From the NCBI GenBank assembly GCA_934718065.1, contig CAKUZR010000003.1, positions 62,001-126,000 of the forward strand: DNA of 64,000 bases, in the 5' to 3' direction. The notes beneath the pieces were generated by a model that saw nothing but the letters and a program-made list of their open reading frames with translations, was not told the origin of the DNA and ran no database searches. Within the stretch, counting starts at the first letter, position 1. The number at the start of each line of letters is the position of its first letter. The DNA comes from an uncultured Treponema sp. Lineage in GTDB: Bacteria > Spirochaetota > Spirochaetia > Treponematales > Treponemataceae. Positions 52,057-60,381 of the stretch are shown here, piece by piece. The position numbers were made by a program, and so were the translations under genes.

Positions 52057-53472
52057 TTTATCAATAAGAATTATATCGTTTTCTGTAGCCCAGCCGCCAG
52101 ATGAGCCGAAGCGGATAAAAACCCAGTTTCCGGCTTTCTGCTCAACAAGAACTCGTTTTCCGCTTTCTATTGAGGAAACCGCAGCGGCCGTTTCTTCTGG
52201 AACTGGATTCAGATTTCCGCCCTTGAAAACCGCGTAAGTCCTTGAAATAAAAACCGAGGAAATTATTGTTCCAACAAGAAAAATAACCATTGCGCCGGAA
52301 AACGAAAGAATTCCCGGAATTTTGCGGCAGACGGCGGAAAGCACTGTGAAAAAAACAGAAAGAAGCAGAAGCGCGATGCAGCTCCACAGCCAGAAATAGG
52401 CGGGCTCCATTGCACCGTCGGAAATTCCGTGCGCTTTTTCAAAAGCTTTTCTTTCGTGGAATTTTCTTGCAAAAGGAATTGAATGCCTTTCCTGCGAGCG
52501 GAGTTCCGCAAGTTTCTGGCAGTCGTCCAAAGTCAGCTTGTCGCCTGGAGCCGCTTTATTCTTCACCGTGCTGGCGGCAAACGCATAGCCGAAAAACGAT
52601 TCTGAATTGTCAGTTTTTTTTGCCCTGGAAATCCCTTCTGAAACAGGAATAAGCGTTTCCGGAAGCTTCAGCTCAATTCTGGTTCCGTTGTAGGATGTCG
52701 CAATAATCCGCATATCAGGAAGCGAAAGTTTCCCCGGATAAAGCGGCTCCCATTCAAATGTGGCCACCGGAATTTTTTCCTCGCTGAATTCCGAATTTCT
52801 GAGCGTTCCTTTTGTTATGTCATACTGCTTCAGCTCGCGGACAAGCGCGTTTTTCGGAACGCTCCAGCTGTACGAAATAATCTGCACGGCATACTGAAGA
52901 GAAACTGTGAAATTCACAGATTTTCCCGCCGGCACCGAAAATTTCGCCTCGTCAGCAGCTTTTCCGCGGCGCTGGCTGAAAAGTTCCTGTCCGTTGTCAA
53001 AAGTAACAACAAGCCTCGGCATGATATTACGCGGATTTTCAGAAATCACAACCGGAGCAAACTGAATATAATAAAGCCTTGAATTTATATAAACTCGCAG
53101 CGAGCGGAGCCTGTAGGTTTTCGCCTCGGCAAAATTCAGCCAAAGCTCAATTTTTGTTCCGCTGATTTTGTTTTCGTCTGAATATTCCGAGCGGCGCAAA
53201 GAAACAAAATTCACTCCGGCCGGCAAATCCGGAATCTGAGCCTGAACTAAATCTGACTTCACATAAGGAATTTTCAGCTCGAACGCACAGTCCGCCGCGC
53301 TGAAATTCGTCTGATTAACCGGCTTCACAAGAAGATTCTGAATCATGCTGTAAGTAAGTTTCTGCTGCGCAAAACCAGGCTTCGCTGAAATCGCAAAAAG
53401 CAGAATCGCGGCAAGATTTTTCAGTAGTCCTGCGATGAATTTGAAATTTCTGATTTTTCGCTGTTTTTCCAT
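52054..53472 (-). CDS. Bat-operon membrane protein with C-terminal SH3-like domain (BatD/BatE-like)
   Basis: 472 residues: signal peptide (about 15-36: AAILLFAISAKPGFAQ), a large periplasmic beta-sandwich region (about 37-280), a helical stretch, two membrane helices (about 345-366 and 378-400), and a C-terminal SH3-like domain (about 410-470: GKRVLVEQKAGNWVFIRFG, GGWATENDIILID). Layout resembles BatD with the SH3 end known from BatE proteins. It overlaps the vWA/TPR gene by 52 bases; the ATG at 53472 has no good ribosome site, and a later start just before the signal peptide is possible. Its stop codon lies in the right end of a palindromic element. Confidence 0.7.
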   Translation of the reverse strand: MEKQRKIRNFKFIAGLLKNLAAILLFAISAKPGFAQQKLTYSMIQNLLVKPVNQTNFSAADCAFELKIPYVKSDLVQAQIPDLPAGVNFVSLRRSEYSDENKISGTKIELWLNFAEAKTYRLRSLRVYINSRLYYIQFAPVVISENPRNIMPRLVVTFDNGQELFSQRRGKAADEAKFSVPAGKSVNFTVSLQYAVQIISYSWSVPKNALVRELKQYDITKGTLRNSEFSEEKIPVATFEWEPLYPGKLSLPDMRIIATSYNGTRIELKLPETLIPVSEGISRAKKTDNSESFFGYAFAASTVKNKAAPGDKLTLDDCQKLAELRSQERHSIPFARKFHERKAFEKAHGISDGAMEPAYFWLWSCIALLLLSVFFTVLSAVCRKIPGILSFSGAMVIFLVGTIISSVFISRTYAVFKGGNLNPVPEETAAAVSSIESGKRVLVEQKAGNWVFIRFGSSGGWATENDIILIDK

Positions 53473-55067
53473 TGTTTTTCGTCATACTCCCGAATTCTTG
53501 CAAATATCGACTCTTCCATTGTTGAGGAAGTTCTTGTTTCAGAAACCTGGTTCTGCACGTTTTCCTTTGATTTTCTTTCTTTTTCCGCGTTCATAAGCGA
53601 AAGCTCAAGATTGACCTTGGCATCAATTTTTGTTCCGTCAATCTTCAGCGCGCTCCTGAAATATTTCGCCGCCTCTTCGTAGTTGCCTTTCCGGTCCGCA
53701 ATAATTCCGCAGTTGTAAAAAACCGCATACTGAATGTTTTTGTCCCCGGCGTTTTCAAGCTGCTTGTAGCGTTCAAAAGCGACATCGTTTTCATTCTGAA
53801 CAAGATATGCCGTGGCAAGGTCGTAAACCGCGTACTGGCCAAGCAGAATATCGCCGTTTTTTTCAGCGTCAAAAACAGTCTGAAGAAATTTCGCGACTGA
53901 ATCGTTGTATTTTTTCTGGTACCAGAACCACGAGCCTTCAAGAATGTTTTTTCTGCCCGAAAACGACGCTTCGCCCCTGCAGGAAATAAAACTCATGCAG
54001 ACAACAAAAAGAACCGCAGTTTTCTTGAATTTTTCAGAAATGCCTTCCGGATCAAGCTCGGTGATTACGTAGCTCAGCACAAGAAACAGAATTCCAAGCC
54101 CAAGAAACAGTGAATAACGCTGAACCGGCTTAACTTCGTAGGCAACTCCAGTTTCTTCCGAGCCTGAAATCGGGCTGGATTTTATTCCGTCAAGCAGAAA
54201 AAGCGCGGAGCCCGGCTCGGTCGCATCAATATACGAAACCTGAACATCAGAAACGCGTCCCGCAGGATTTTTTTTCATCGCGGCGGCGCAGGCGGCTTTC
54301 ATTTTTTCAGAGCGCAAAGCCGTAAGCACGTAGGTTTTCCGGTCGCCGGCAAGAACTTTTGTTTCACGTTCAGTTCCAAATCCAATCAGACTGACGGAAA
54401 TTCCTTTATTAACGCAGCTCACAAGCGAATTTTCCAGCAGGGAATCAGTTTCCTCGCCGTCTGTAAAAACCCAGATTGAATTTTTGAACGAAAAATTCGC
54501 AGGAAATGATTTCAGGGCGCATTTTATTCCTTTTCCAAGGCTTGTTCCAATTGAGCTCATGAAATTTGAAGAAAGGGAATCAATAAGCGATTCAACAGCG
54601 GCACGGTCATCCGTTAAAGGCAGAACCGCAACGCCATCGCCTTTTGCAAGAACAACTGAAATCTGTGTGTCCGGAATATGGGAAAGCAGCATTTTCGCAT
54701 ATTTTTTGGACGCTTCAAGCCTGCTAAGCCCGGAAGAAGCGTCGTCCGCATTCATGCTGTAGGAAATGTCAAAAACAAGGGAAACAGCCGTTCCGGAAGT
54801 CTGAACCGGCGCAAGGTAAGTTCCCCAGGAAAATCCCGCGAACGCAAGCACAAGCATTGACCAGGCAACTGAAATGCAGAACGTGCGGATTCCGAACATA
54901 AGCGCAAAATTCTTGATTCTCCGGGCGGCAACGGAACTTTTATCCTTCACTGTGAAAAATTTCAAATTTTTATACGCTTTTTTAAATCGGAGAATTGAAA
55001 TAATCAGCGCCGGCACTAAAAGAGCAAATCCGTACAAAGCGTAAGGCCGCTGGCACGAAAAATTCAT
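53421..55067 (-). CDS. BatB-like von Willebrand A protein with C-terminal TPRs
   Basis: 548 residues: two N-terminal membrane helices (about 9-26 and 56-80), a vWA domain (about 92-270) with a complete MIDAS start DISYS (Asp 100, Ser 102, Ser 104) and TDGEETDS, another membrane helix (about 325-345), then a TPR region (about 380-500: KYNDSVAKFLQTVFDAEKNG, GNYEEAAKYFRSALKIDG). In Bacteroides and Leptospira the vWA and TPR parts are often separate batB and batC genes, so this is a natural fusion. The ATG overlaps the stop of the batA-like gene. Confidence 0.87.
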   Translation of the reverse strand: MNFSCQRPYALYGFALLVPALIISILRFKKAYKNLKFFTVKDKSSVAARRIKNFALMFGIRTFCISVAWSMLVLAFAGFSWGTYLAPVQTSGTAVSLVFDISYSMNADDASSGLSRLEASKKYAKMLLSHIPDTQISVVLAKGDGVAVLPLTDDRAAVESLIDSLSSNFMSSIGTSLGKGIKCALKSFPANFSFKNSIWVFTDGEETDSLLENSLVSCVNKGISVSLIGFGTERETKVLAGDRKTYVLTALRSEKMKAACAAAMKKNPAGRVSDVQVSYIDATEPGSALFLLDGIKSSPISGSEETGVAYEVKPVQRYSLFLGLGILFLVLSYVITELDPEGISEKFKKTAVLFVVCMSFISCRGEASFSGRKNILEGSWFWYQKKYNDSVAKFLQTVFDAEKNGDILLGQYAVYDLATAYLVQNENDVAFERYKQLENAGDKNIQYAVFYNCGIIADRKGNYEEAAKYFRSALKIDGTKIDAKVNLELSLMNAEKERKSKENVQNQVSETRTSSTMEESIFARIREYDEKQWKNSEKSEISNSSQDY

Positions 55068-56068
55068 CAGACTGCCTCCTTTAAAAATATGCGTTTTATA
55101 ATCCAGCTAAGAACAAAAAGAATTCCAGCCGCAAGAACCAGCTTGTCGTAGTAGTCGCAGCTCACGGTTTTTGAATGGTATGTCTGCACAACGCTCTGGT
55201 TGTTCACAATCATTGAAAGCGCAAGCGTGAAGTCGTTCAGCGATTTTATCTCAAAAAATCTTCCGCCGCCGGCAACAGCAAGTTTCCGAAGGGATTCCTC
55301 GTTGTAGGAAGAATTCAGGTAGCCAGAATAATTTTTTCCCGTCAGAGGATCTGTGTATTCAAGCGGAACAGAGCCGCTCGTGCCGATTCCCATTACATAA
55401 AGAACGATGTTGTTCCTCTCCGCAAGCTCGGCGGCTGTCTCAGGATGAATCGCCCCGGAATTATTTTCTCCGTCCGTCAGCAGGATAATACATTTTTTTG
55501 GCGCGGCAGAACCCGAAAGATGAAAAACCGCCGTGGCAACTCCAGTTCCAAGCGCAGTTCCGTTTCCAAGCTGCCCGATATTCAAATTTTCCAGCCTTTC
55601 TGAAAAAACTTCTCTGTCAATTGTCGGAGGAATCACAATCGCAGCTTCCTCGCCCATTGCCACAACGCCGAATGTCGCCCCAAGATTTGAGTCAACGAGT
55701 TTTTTTATAGCAGTTTTCGCGGTTTCAAGGCGCGTGAAATTCCCCATGTCTTTCGCCGCCATGCTGGGACTTATGTCAACAACAAAAATAATGTCCGTTC
55801 CGCGGGAAGTGTAAACTCTTTCCTGCCTGTAAAGAACCGGCTCTGAAAAAGCGACCACAACAATGACATAGCCCGCAACAAAAAGAATTTTTGAAAGAAC
55901 CGCGCCGAATTTGCGGACAGGCTTTTTCCAGACAAAACTTTTTCCGTTCCAGTCAGAAAGAGTCACAACAAACGAAGGATGGGAAAAAACGCCAACCTTC
56001 CTGAAAATATACAAAAGAGGAATCAGTAGCAGCAGAAGAAAGGCCGCAGGATTCTGAAAATCAGGCAT
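55067..56068 (-). CDS. BatA-like von Willebrand A membrane protein
   Basis: Start set at ATG 56068 behind GGAGGGG (MPDFQNPAAF); an upstream ATG would place the ribosome site inside the coding part. 333 residues: membrane helices at about 9-21 and 57-76, a vWA domain (about 90-280) with full MIDAS (DISPS at 98-102, Thr in GNGTALGT, LTDGENNSG), and a C-terminal helix (about 310-327) with basic end. BatA proteins belong to the MoxR-linked complexes tied to oxygen or stress tolerance. The gene overlaps its upstream neighbour by eight bases. Confidence 0.9.
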   Translation of the reverse strand: MPDFQNPAAFLLLLLIPLLYIFRKVGVFSHPSFVVTLSDWNGKSFVWKKPVRKFGAVLSKILFVAGYVIVVVAFSEPVLYRQERVYTSRGTDIIFVVDISPSMAAKDMGNFTRLETAKTAIKKLVDSNLGATFGVVAMGEEAAIVIPPTIDREVFSERLENLNIGQLGNGTALGTGVATAVFHLSGSAAPKKCIILLTDGENNSGAIHPETAAELAERNNIVLYVMGIGTSGSVPLEYTDPLTGKNYSGYLNSSYNEESLRKLAVAGGGRFFEIKSLNDFTLALSMIVNNQSVVQTYHSKTVSCDYYDKLVLAAGILFVLSWIIKRIFLKEAV

Positions 56069-57092
56069 TTTCCCCTCCAGCTTCAAACGCTTTTATTATC
56101 GTGCGTGAATTTGCGATTATGGTCGCGCGTTCATCCGGCTGAAGCTCCGCGGCGTAAACATTTGCGGGGAGCCTCTTTGAGTCAGGGGAGCCGTGCGCAA
56201 AACGGATGTAATCGGCGCGGCGGAAAATTTCCTGGACAGAACTTACATTCTCGCGCAGAAAATCGCTCATCGTTCCTCCTGTCAAATCCTCGAACGCGGA
56301 AGAAATTTGCTCTGTTGAAAGCGCGTCAAATTTTCTTCCGAAACGGACTGTAAGGTAATATCTGAAAATCTGCTGAACCGCAAGGCAGAATGCAATGTCA
56401 TTCACGCGCAAGGAATTTTTTTCAAGTTTTTTAAATTGCCGAAGCGCATTTCTTGCGTTTTTCGCATACATCCGCAGGATTTTCTTTTCCTTCAGCTTTG
56501 AAGAAATTTCCTGCCGCTTTACAATCGTGTGGACAATAAAAATTATTGCCGCAACAAGAACTGCGAACGCCGCGTAAACCGCGTAAATCGTCCCCGGAAA
56601 AAGCAGCGGGCCTTTTATTCCGCGGAGAGAAGAATCCTCGTCCTTTGAAAGAATCGAAGAAATTTCAACCGGCTTTGTGTCAATCAAAAACGGAACTGCG
56701 CCGGAAGAGCCAAAAACCGCGGCAAGCAGGTCAAACTGCGGAAAATCAAGAATCCCGACTTTCCAAGGCGTAAAAGTCAGCACAACGGTGTAAAGAAGTC
56801 CGTTTTTCTGAATAACCGCCTTCTGAAGCGTAAAATTTTCGTTGTCATAGTCGAAAGGCAGCTTTTCAAAGACCAGCGGCTTTTCGTCCAGATTTTCTTC
56901 ATTCGGAAAAAAATCCACGTTTGAATTGAATGTATAATGAAGCTCCGCCGTGTCGCCGACATAAATCCGCTTTGGCAGAACCATCTGGCTGGTTTCCGTC
57001 TGGGCAAAAAAACGCGCTGAAACTAAAAAAAACGCTGAGAAAAACAAAATCCGGCGCAAAAAATTCAATCTGAAAAGATTAAAAAGATTCAA
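56061..57092 (-). CDS. Bat-operon membrane protein, BatD/DUF4381-like
   Basis: The frame is open to 57257, inside the DUF58 gene, but the best start is TTG 57092: GGGGAGG lies nine bases before it, the DUF58 stop is two bases upstream, and a signal peptide follows (LRRILFFSAFFLVSARFFAQ). 343 residues: a periplasmic beta-domain (about 35-165; RIYVGDTAELHYTFNSN), a membrane helix (about 170-195) and a helical cytosolic domain (MYAKNARNALRQFKKLEK, FRRADYIRFAHGSPD). Position between DUF58 and vWA genes fits the BatD or DUF4381 slot of such operons. Confidence 0.78.
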   Translation of the reverse strand: MNLFNLFRLNFLRRILFFSAFFLVSARFFAQTETSQMVLPKRIYVGDTAELHYTFNSNVDFFPNEENLDEKPLVFEKLPFDYDNENFTLQKAVIQKNGLLYTVVLTFTPWKVGILDFPQFDLLAAVFGSSGAVPFLIDTKPVEISSILSKDEDSSLRGIKGPLLFPGTIYAVYAAFAVLVAAIIFIVHTIVKRQEISSKLKEKKILRMYAKNARNALRQFKKLEKNSLRVNDIAFCLAVQQIFRYYLTVRFGRKFDALSTEQISSAFEDLTGGTMSDFLRENVSSVQEIFRRADYIRFAHGSPDSKRLPANVYAAELQPDERATIIANSRTIIKAFEAGGENA

Positions 57093-57094
57093 AG

Positions 57095-58006
57095 CTATCT
57101 GCCTCCCCACCTGTAGTTTCCGGAATTTCTTGAAGCAAAAAAGTTCAAAAGCATGCGCACAGAATCCTCTTCCGTTGAAATTGAAACAAATCCGGCTCCG
57201 CGGCGCGCGCAGAAATCTTCCAGCCGGGCTGTACGCCGCCGGTAGGCATCTCGCCACGCAGACTTGAAATCATGCGAGGAAGTCGGCAGAACCATGCGCA
57301 CGTTCGTTTCGTTGTCGGAAAATTCAAAAGCGCCTGCGTCCGGAAGCTCCCAGTCCGTTGAATCCGCAATCCGCACAGCGGCGACATCATTTTTCTGGCA
57401 CAAAAGCTTGAACGGCTCTTCCCAGCCGGAATTCCTGAAATCTGAAATCACAAAAACCAGGGAATGATGCTTCAGCATCTTCACCGCCCCCGTTATCGCA
57501 TTTCCAAGCACCGACCCTTTTGCCGCGCCATCAAATTCATCCAGTTTTGAAAGAATGTGCATCGTCCGTTCACGTCCGGCTTCCGGCACACACGAAAAAT
57601 GTATTCTTCCGTCAAAAAAAACTGCGCCCACCGGATTTTCATTCTGCTCTCCAGCCAAAGCCAGAAGAGCGGCAACTTCCGCGGCGGTTTCATATTTCAC
57701 TTTTCCTTTTGAGCCAGTGAACATCGAGGCGGAGCGGTCAACAATCAGAAAGATTTCAAGCTCGTGCTCCTCCTCGAAAAGCTTTACAAACGGTTTTCCC
57801 ATGCGGGCTGTAACGTTCCAGTCTATTGAACGGACATCATCGCCGCGCAGATATTCGCGCACGCCGGCAAATTCAATTCCCTGTCCGCGGTAAAGCGAGC
57901 GGAAGCCGCCGGTCTTCATGCTGTCCGCAAGTTTTCTGGCCGCAATCCTAAGATACGCAGCCTTCTGAAATAAAGAATCTTTTGATCCTGAAAGCAAATG
58001 TTCCAT
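57095..58006 (-). CDS. DUF58 domain protein (vWA-like, MoxR partner)
   Basis: 303 residues with the DUF58 core RGDDVRSIDWNVTARMGKPF and YLRGDD, and a vWA-like fold beginning LIVDRSASMFTGS. DUF58 proteins nearly always accompany a MoxR ATPase and vWA proteins, as here. No membrane segment. The gene lies 11 bases after moxR and two bases before the next start, in a tight six-gene operon. Precise biochemical role is unknown in any organism. Confidence 0.9.
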   Translation of the reverse strand: MEHLLSGSKDSLFQKAAYLRIAARKLADSMKTGGFRSLYRGQGIEFAGVREYLRGDDVRSIDWNVTARMGKPFVKLFEEEHELEIFLIVDRSASMFTGSKGKVKYETAAEVAALLALAGEQNENPVGAVFFDGRIHFSCVPEAGRERTMHILSKLDEFDGAAKGSVLGNAITGAVKMLKHHSLVFVISDFRNSGWEEPFKLLCQKNDVAAVRIADSTDWELPDAGAFEFSDNETNVRMVLPTSSHDFKSAWRDAYRRRTARLEDFCARRGAGFVSISTEEDSVRMLLNFFASRNSGNYRWGGR

Positions 58007-58017
58007 CAGCTAAAACC

Positions 58018-59007
58018 TTACGGAACCGGAATAAAATCAAGAATTTTGGCAATAATTTCGTCCGCGGAAATATTGTCAGCAGCCGCCTCATAGGAAAGAA
58101 CTATTCTGTGGCGAAGAACAAGCGGAGCGACTTTTTTCACATCTTCCGGAAGAACAAAAGAGCGGCCCGCAAGCAGAGCAGTGGCTTTCGCGCACTGAAG
58201 CAAAGCGATTCCCGCGCGCGGAGAAGCCCCGAACGTTATGTAGCGCGTAATGTCATGCTCAGTTTTTTTCTTCATGCTAGGGCGGGTCACAGAAATCAGC
58301 TGGACAATATACTCAACAATCTTGTTGTCGCATGAAATCTGGGAATTCAGCTCCCTGAAATTAAGCAGGTCTTTTGCGGAAAGAACCTGGTTCACCGGAA
58401 CTTTTGAAGCCGCTCCCTGGGTTTTTACAATTTCAACTTCCTCTTCCGCAGAAGGATAAACCACATTCAGCTTTAAAAGAAAACGGTCAAGCTCCGCCTC
58501 CGGAAGATTGTAAGTGCCTTCCTGCTCAATCGGGTTCTGCGTGGCAAGAACAAAGAACGGCTCTGGAAGCTTGTAAGTTTCCTCGCCGATTGTAACCTGG
58601 CGCTCCTCCATTGCCTCAAGCATGGCCGACTGGACTTTTGCAGGCGCGCGGTTTATTTCATCAGCAAGAACAACATTTGAAAAAACAGGGCCTTTTCTTA
58701 CGCTGAAAGTTCCCTTGCCCTGCTCGTAAATCAGAGTTCCGCTTACATCCGCCGGCAGAAGGTCAGGAGTGAACTGAATTCTCTTGAAATCAAGTCCGCT
58801 TATCTCCGCGAAAGTTTTCACCGCAAGAGTTTTAGCAAGTCCAGGAACGCCTTCAACCAGAACGTGTCCGCCGGCAACAAAAGCCGTTAAAATTCCGTCG
58901 ATAAGATATTCCTGCCCGACAAGACGTTTTTTCGCCTCCTCGCGGCATTTTTCAACAAGCTTACGGCAGTTTTCAAGCTCAACTAAATTTATGTTATTTT
59001 TTTCCAT
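58018..59007 (-). CDS. MoxR-family AAA+ ATPase
   Basis: 329-residue ATPase with Walker A GVPGLAKT (about 54-61), Walker B VLADEINRAP, sensor segment LATQNPIEQEGTYNLPEAEL and the C-terminal lid ARPSMKK ... ITFGASPRAGI. MoxR proteins act as chaperones that load metal or activate vWA-containing partners. This is the first gene of the Bat operon. Relatives across spirochaetes and Bacteroidetes keep the same order. The ATG 59007 is preceded by a run of A/T rather than a strong ribosome site (GGTGTG). Confidence 0.93.
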   Translation of the reverse strand: MEKNNINLVELENCRKLVEKCREEAKKRLVGQEYLIDGILTAFVAGGHVLVEGVPGLAKTLAVKTFAEISGLDFKRIQFTPDLLPADVSGTLIYEQGKGTFSVRKGPVFSNVVLADEINRAPAKVQSAMLEAMEERQVTIGEETYKLPEPFFVLATQNPIEQEGTYNLPEAELDRFLLKLNVVYPSAEEEVEIVKTQGAASKVPVNQVLSAKDLLNFRELNSQISCDNKIVEYIVQLISVTRPSMKKKTEHDITRYITFGASPRAGIALLQCAKATALLAGRSFVLPEDVKKVAPLVLRHRIVLSYEAAADNISADEIIAKILDFIPVP

Positions 59008-59043
59008 TTTTCACACCTAAAATGCATAAATATGCAAGATTGA

Positions 59044-59072
59044 TTTACATTGATTTAAAAAATCATTATAAT
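59044..59072 (+). promoter_or_regulatory. Promoter of the aminotransferase gene
   Basis: TTTACA (59044-59049), 17 bases, TATAAT (59067-59072). ATG 59083 follows ten bases later with no Shine-Dalgarno sequence, so the leader would be three or four bases. Confidence 0.65.
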
Positions 59073-59082
59073 TTAATTTATC

Positions 59083-60381
59083 ATGTTGAACCCATTAGCA
59101 CAAGAATTAAACGATTTATTAAAAGGCACATCGGCAGAAAAATTATTTTCTGATCTTGGAAAACGCATTTATTTTCCGCGCGGAATCATTGCACAGGGCG
59201 GAGAGGCAAAGCAAAAAGCTTCTGTTGCAAACGGAACAATCGGCACAACCGTGATAAACGGAAAACCGGCGATTCTTCCTTCAATCCACAAGTGGGCGCC
59301 GGAAATGACTTCAAGCGAGCTGGTTGCATACGCTCCAACAGCAGGAATTCCTGCAATCCGCGAGGCTTGGAAGCAGAAGCAGATCAAGAAGAATCCTTCT
59401 CTTGCGAACAAAAAAACTTCCCTTCCGGCGGTAGTTCCAGGACTCACTGCGGGACTTTCTTATATAATGGATCTTTTTGTTGACGCTGAAAAACCGATGC
59501 TAGCCCCGAATCCAAGCTGGGACAACTACGTTCTTATCGCCGAGGCGCGACGCGGCTCTGAATTCCATCAGTTTGAAATGTTCAAGAATGGAAAATTCAA
59601 CATTGAAGGCCTTGAGGAAGCGGTAAAAAATGAAGCGAAAAAATACGGCTCAGTGCGTCTGATTCTGAATTTTCCGCAGAATCCTTCAGGCTACAGCCCG
59701 ACCGTTGAAGAAACAAAGGAACTCTGCCGGATTCTAAAGGAAACCGCTGAAACTGGCGCGAAAATCCTTGTTATCAGCGACGACGCTTATTTCGGACTTA
59801 ACTACGAGGACAACATCGAGCCGGAAAGCCTTTTTGCCCACATCGCCGACCTTCACGAGAATATTCTTGCGGTAAAGGCAGACGGACCTACAAAAGAAGA
59901 TTTCGCCTGGGGCTTGCGCTGCGGATTCCTTACATTCGGATGCAAGGGCTTCACAGACTCGCAGTACGACGCGCTTGTAAAAAAACTTATGGGCGTAATC
60001 CGCTCTTCAGTTTCATGCGCAGCAACTCCATCACAGAATTTGATTCTTAAGTCATTCCAGGATCCGAACAACGACGCTGAAAAAGCCGCTTTCAAGAAAG
60101 TTCTGAAAGAACGCTACGACGAAGTGCGGAAATTTGTAAATTCCCATAAATCCGACGCAGTTGAGCCGCTTCCGTTCAACTCAGGATATTTCATGAGCTT
60201 CCACACAAACGGAATCAACGCGGAAAGCCTGCGCCAGAAACTTCTGGACGAAAAGGGAATCGGCACAATTTCAATAGACGAGAACACTCTCCGTGTTGCA
60301 TTCAGCAGCATCGAGAAGGAACTTATTGAAAAAGTCTACTCAGAAATCTACGCGACCGCAGAGGAACTGAAGCGTGCATAA
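59083..60381 (+). CDS. PLP-dependent aminotransferase, class I/II-like
   Basis: 432 residues with the class I/II features: YAPTAGIPAIREAWKQKQ near the start, APNPSWDNY, LNFPQNPSGYSPTVEE, SDDAYFGLNYED, and the PLP-lysine region VKADGPTKEDFAWGLRCGF, followed by CAATPSQNLIL and SFHTNGINAESLRQ. The Lys region differs from the common SFSK form, but a Lys and a downstream Arg are present. Fold and cofactor use are secure; the substrate is not. It overlaps by eight bases the gene for a solute-binding lipoprotein. Confidence 0.85.
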   Translation: MLNPLAQELNDLLKGTSAEKLFSDLGKRIYFPRGIIAQGGEAKQKASVANGTIGTTVINGKPAILPSIHKWAPEMTSSELVAYAPTAGIPAIREAWKQKQIKKNPSLANKKTSLPAVVPGLTAGLSYIMDLFVDAEKPMLAPNPSWDNYVLIAEARRGSEFHQFEMFKNGKFNIEGLEEAVKNEAKKYGSVRLILNFPQNPSGYSPTVEETKELCRILKETAETGAKILVISDDAYFGLNYEDNIEPESLFAHIADLHENILAVKADGPTKEDFAWGLRCGFLTFGCKGFTDSQYDALVKKLMGVIRSSVSCAATPSQNLILKSFQDPNNDAEKAAFKKVLKERYDEVRKFVNSHKSDAVEPLPFNSGYFMSFHTNGINAESLRQKLLDEKGIGTISIDENTLRVAFSSIEKELIEKVYSEIYATAEELKRA

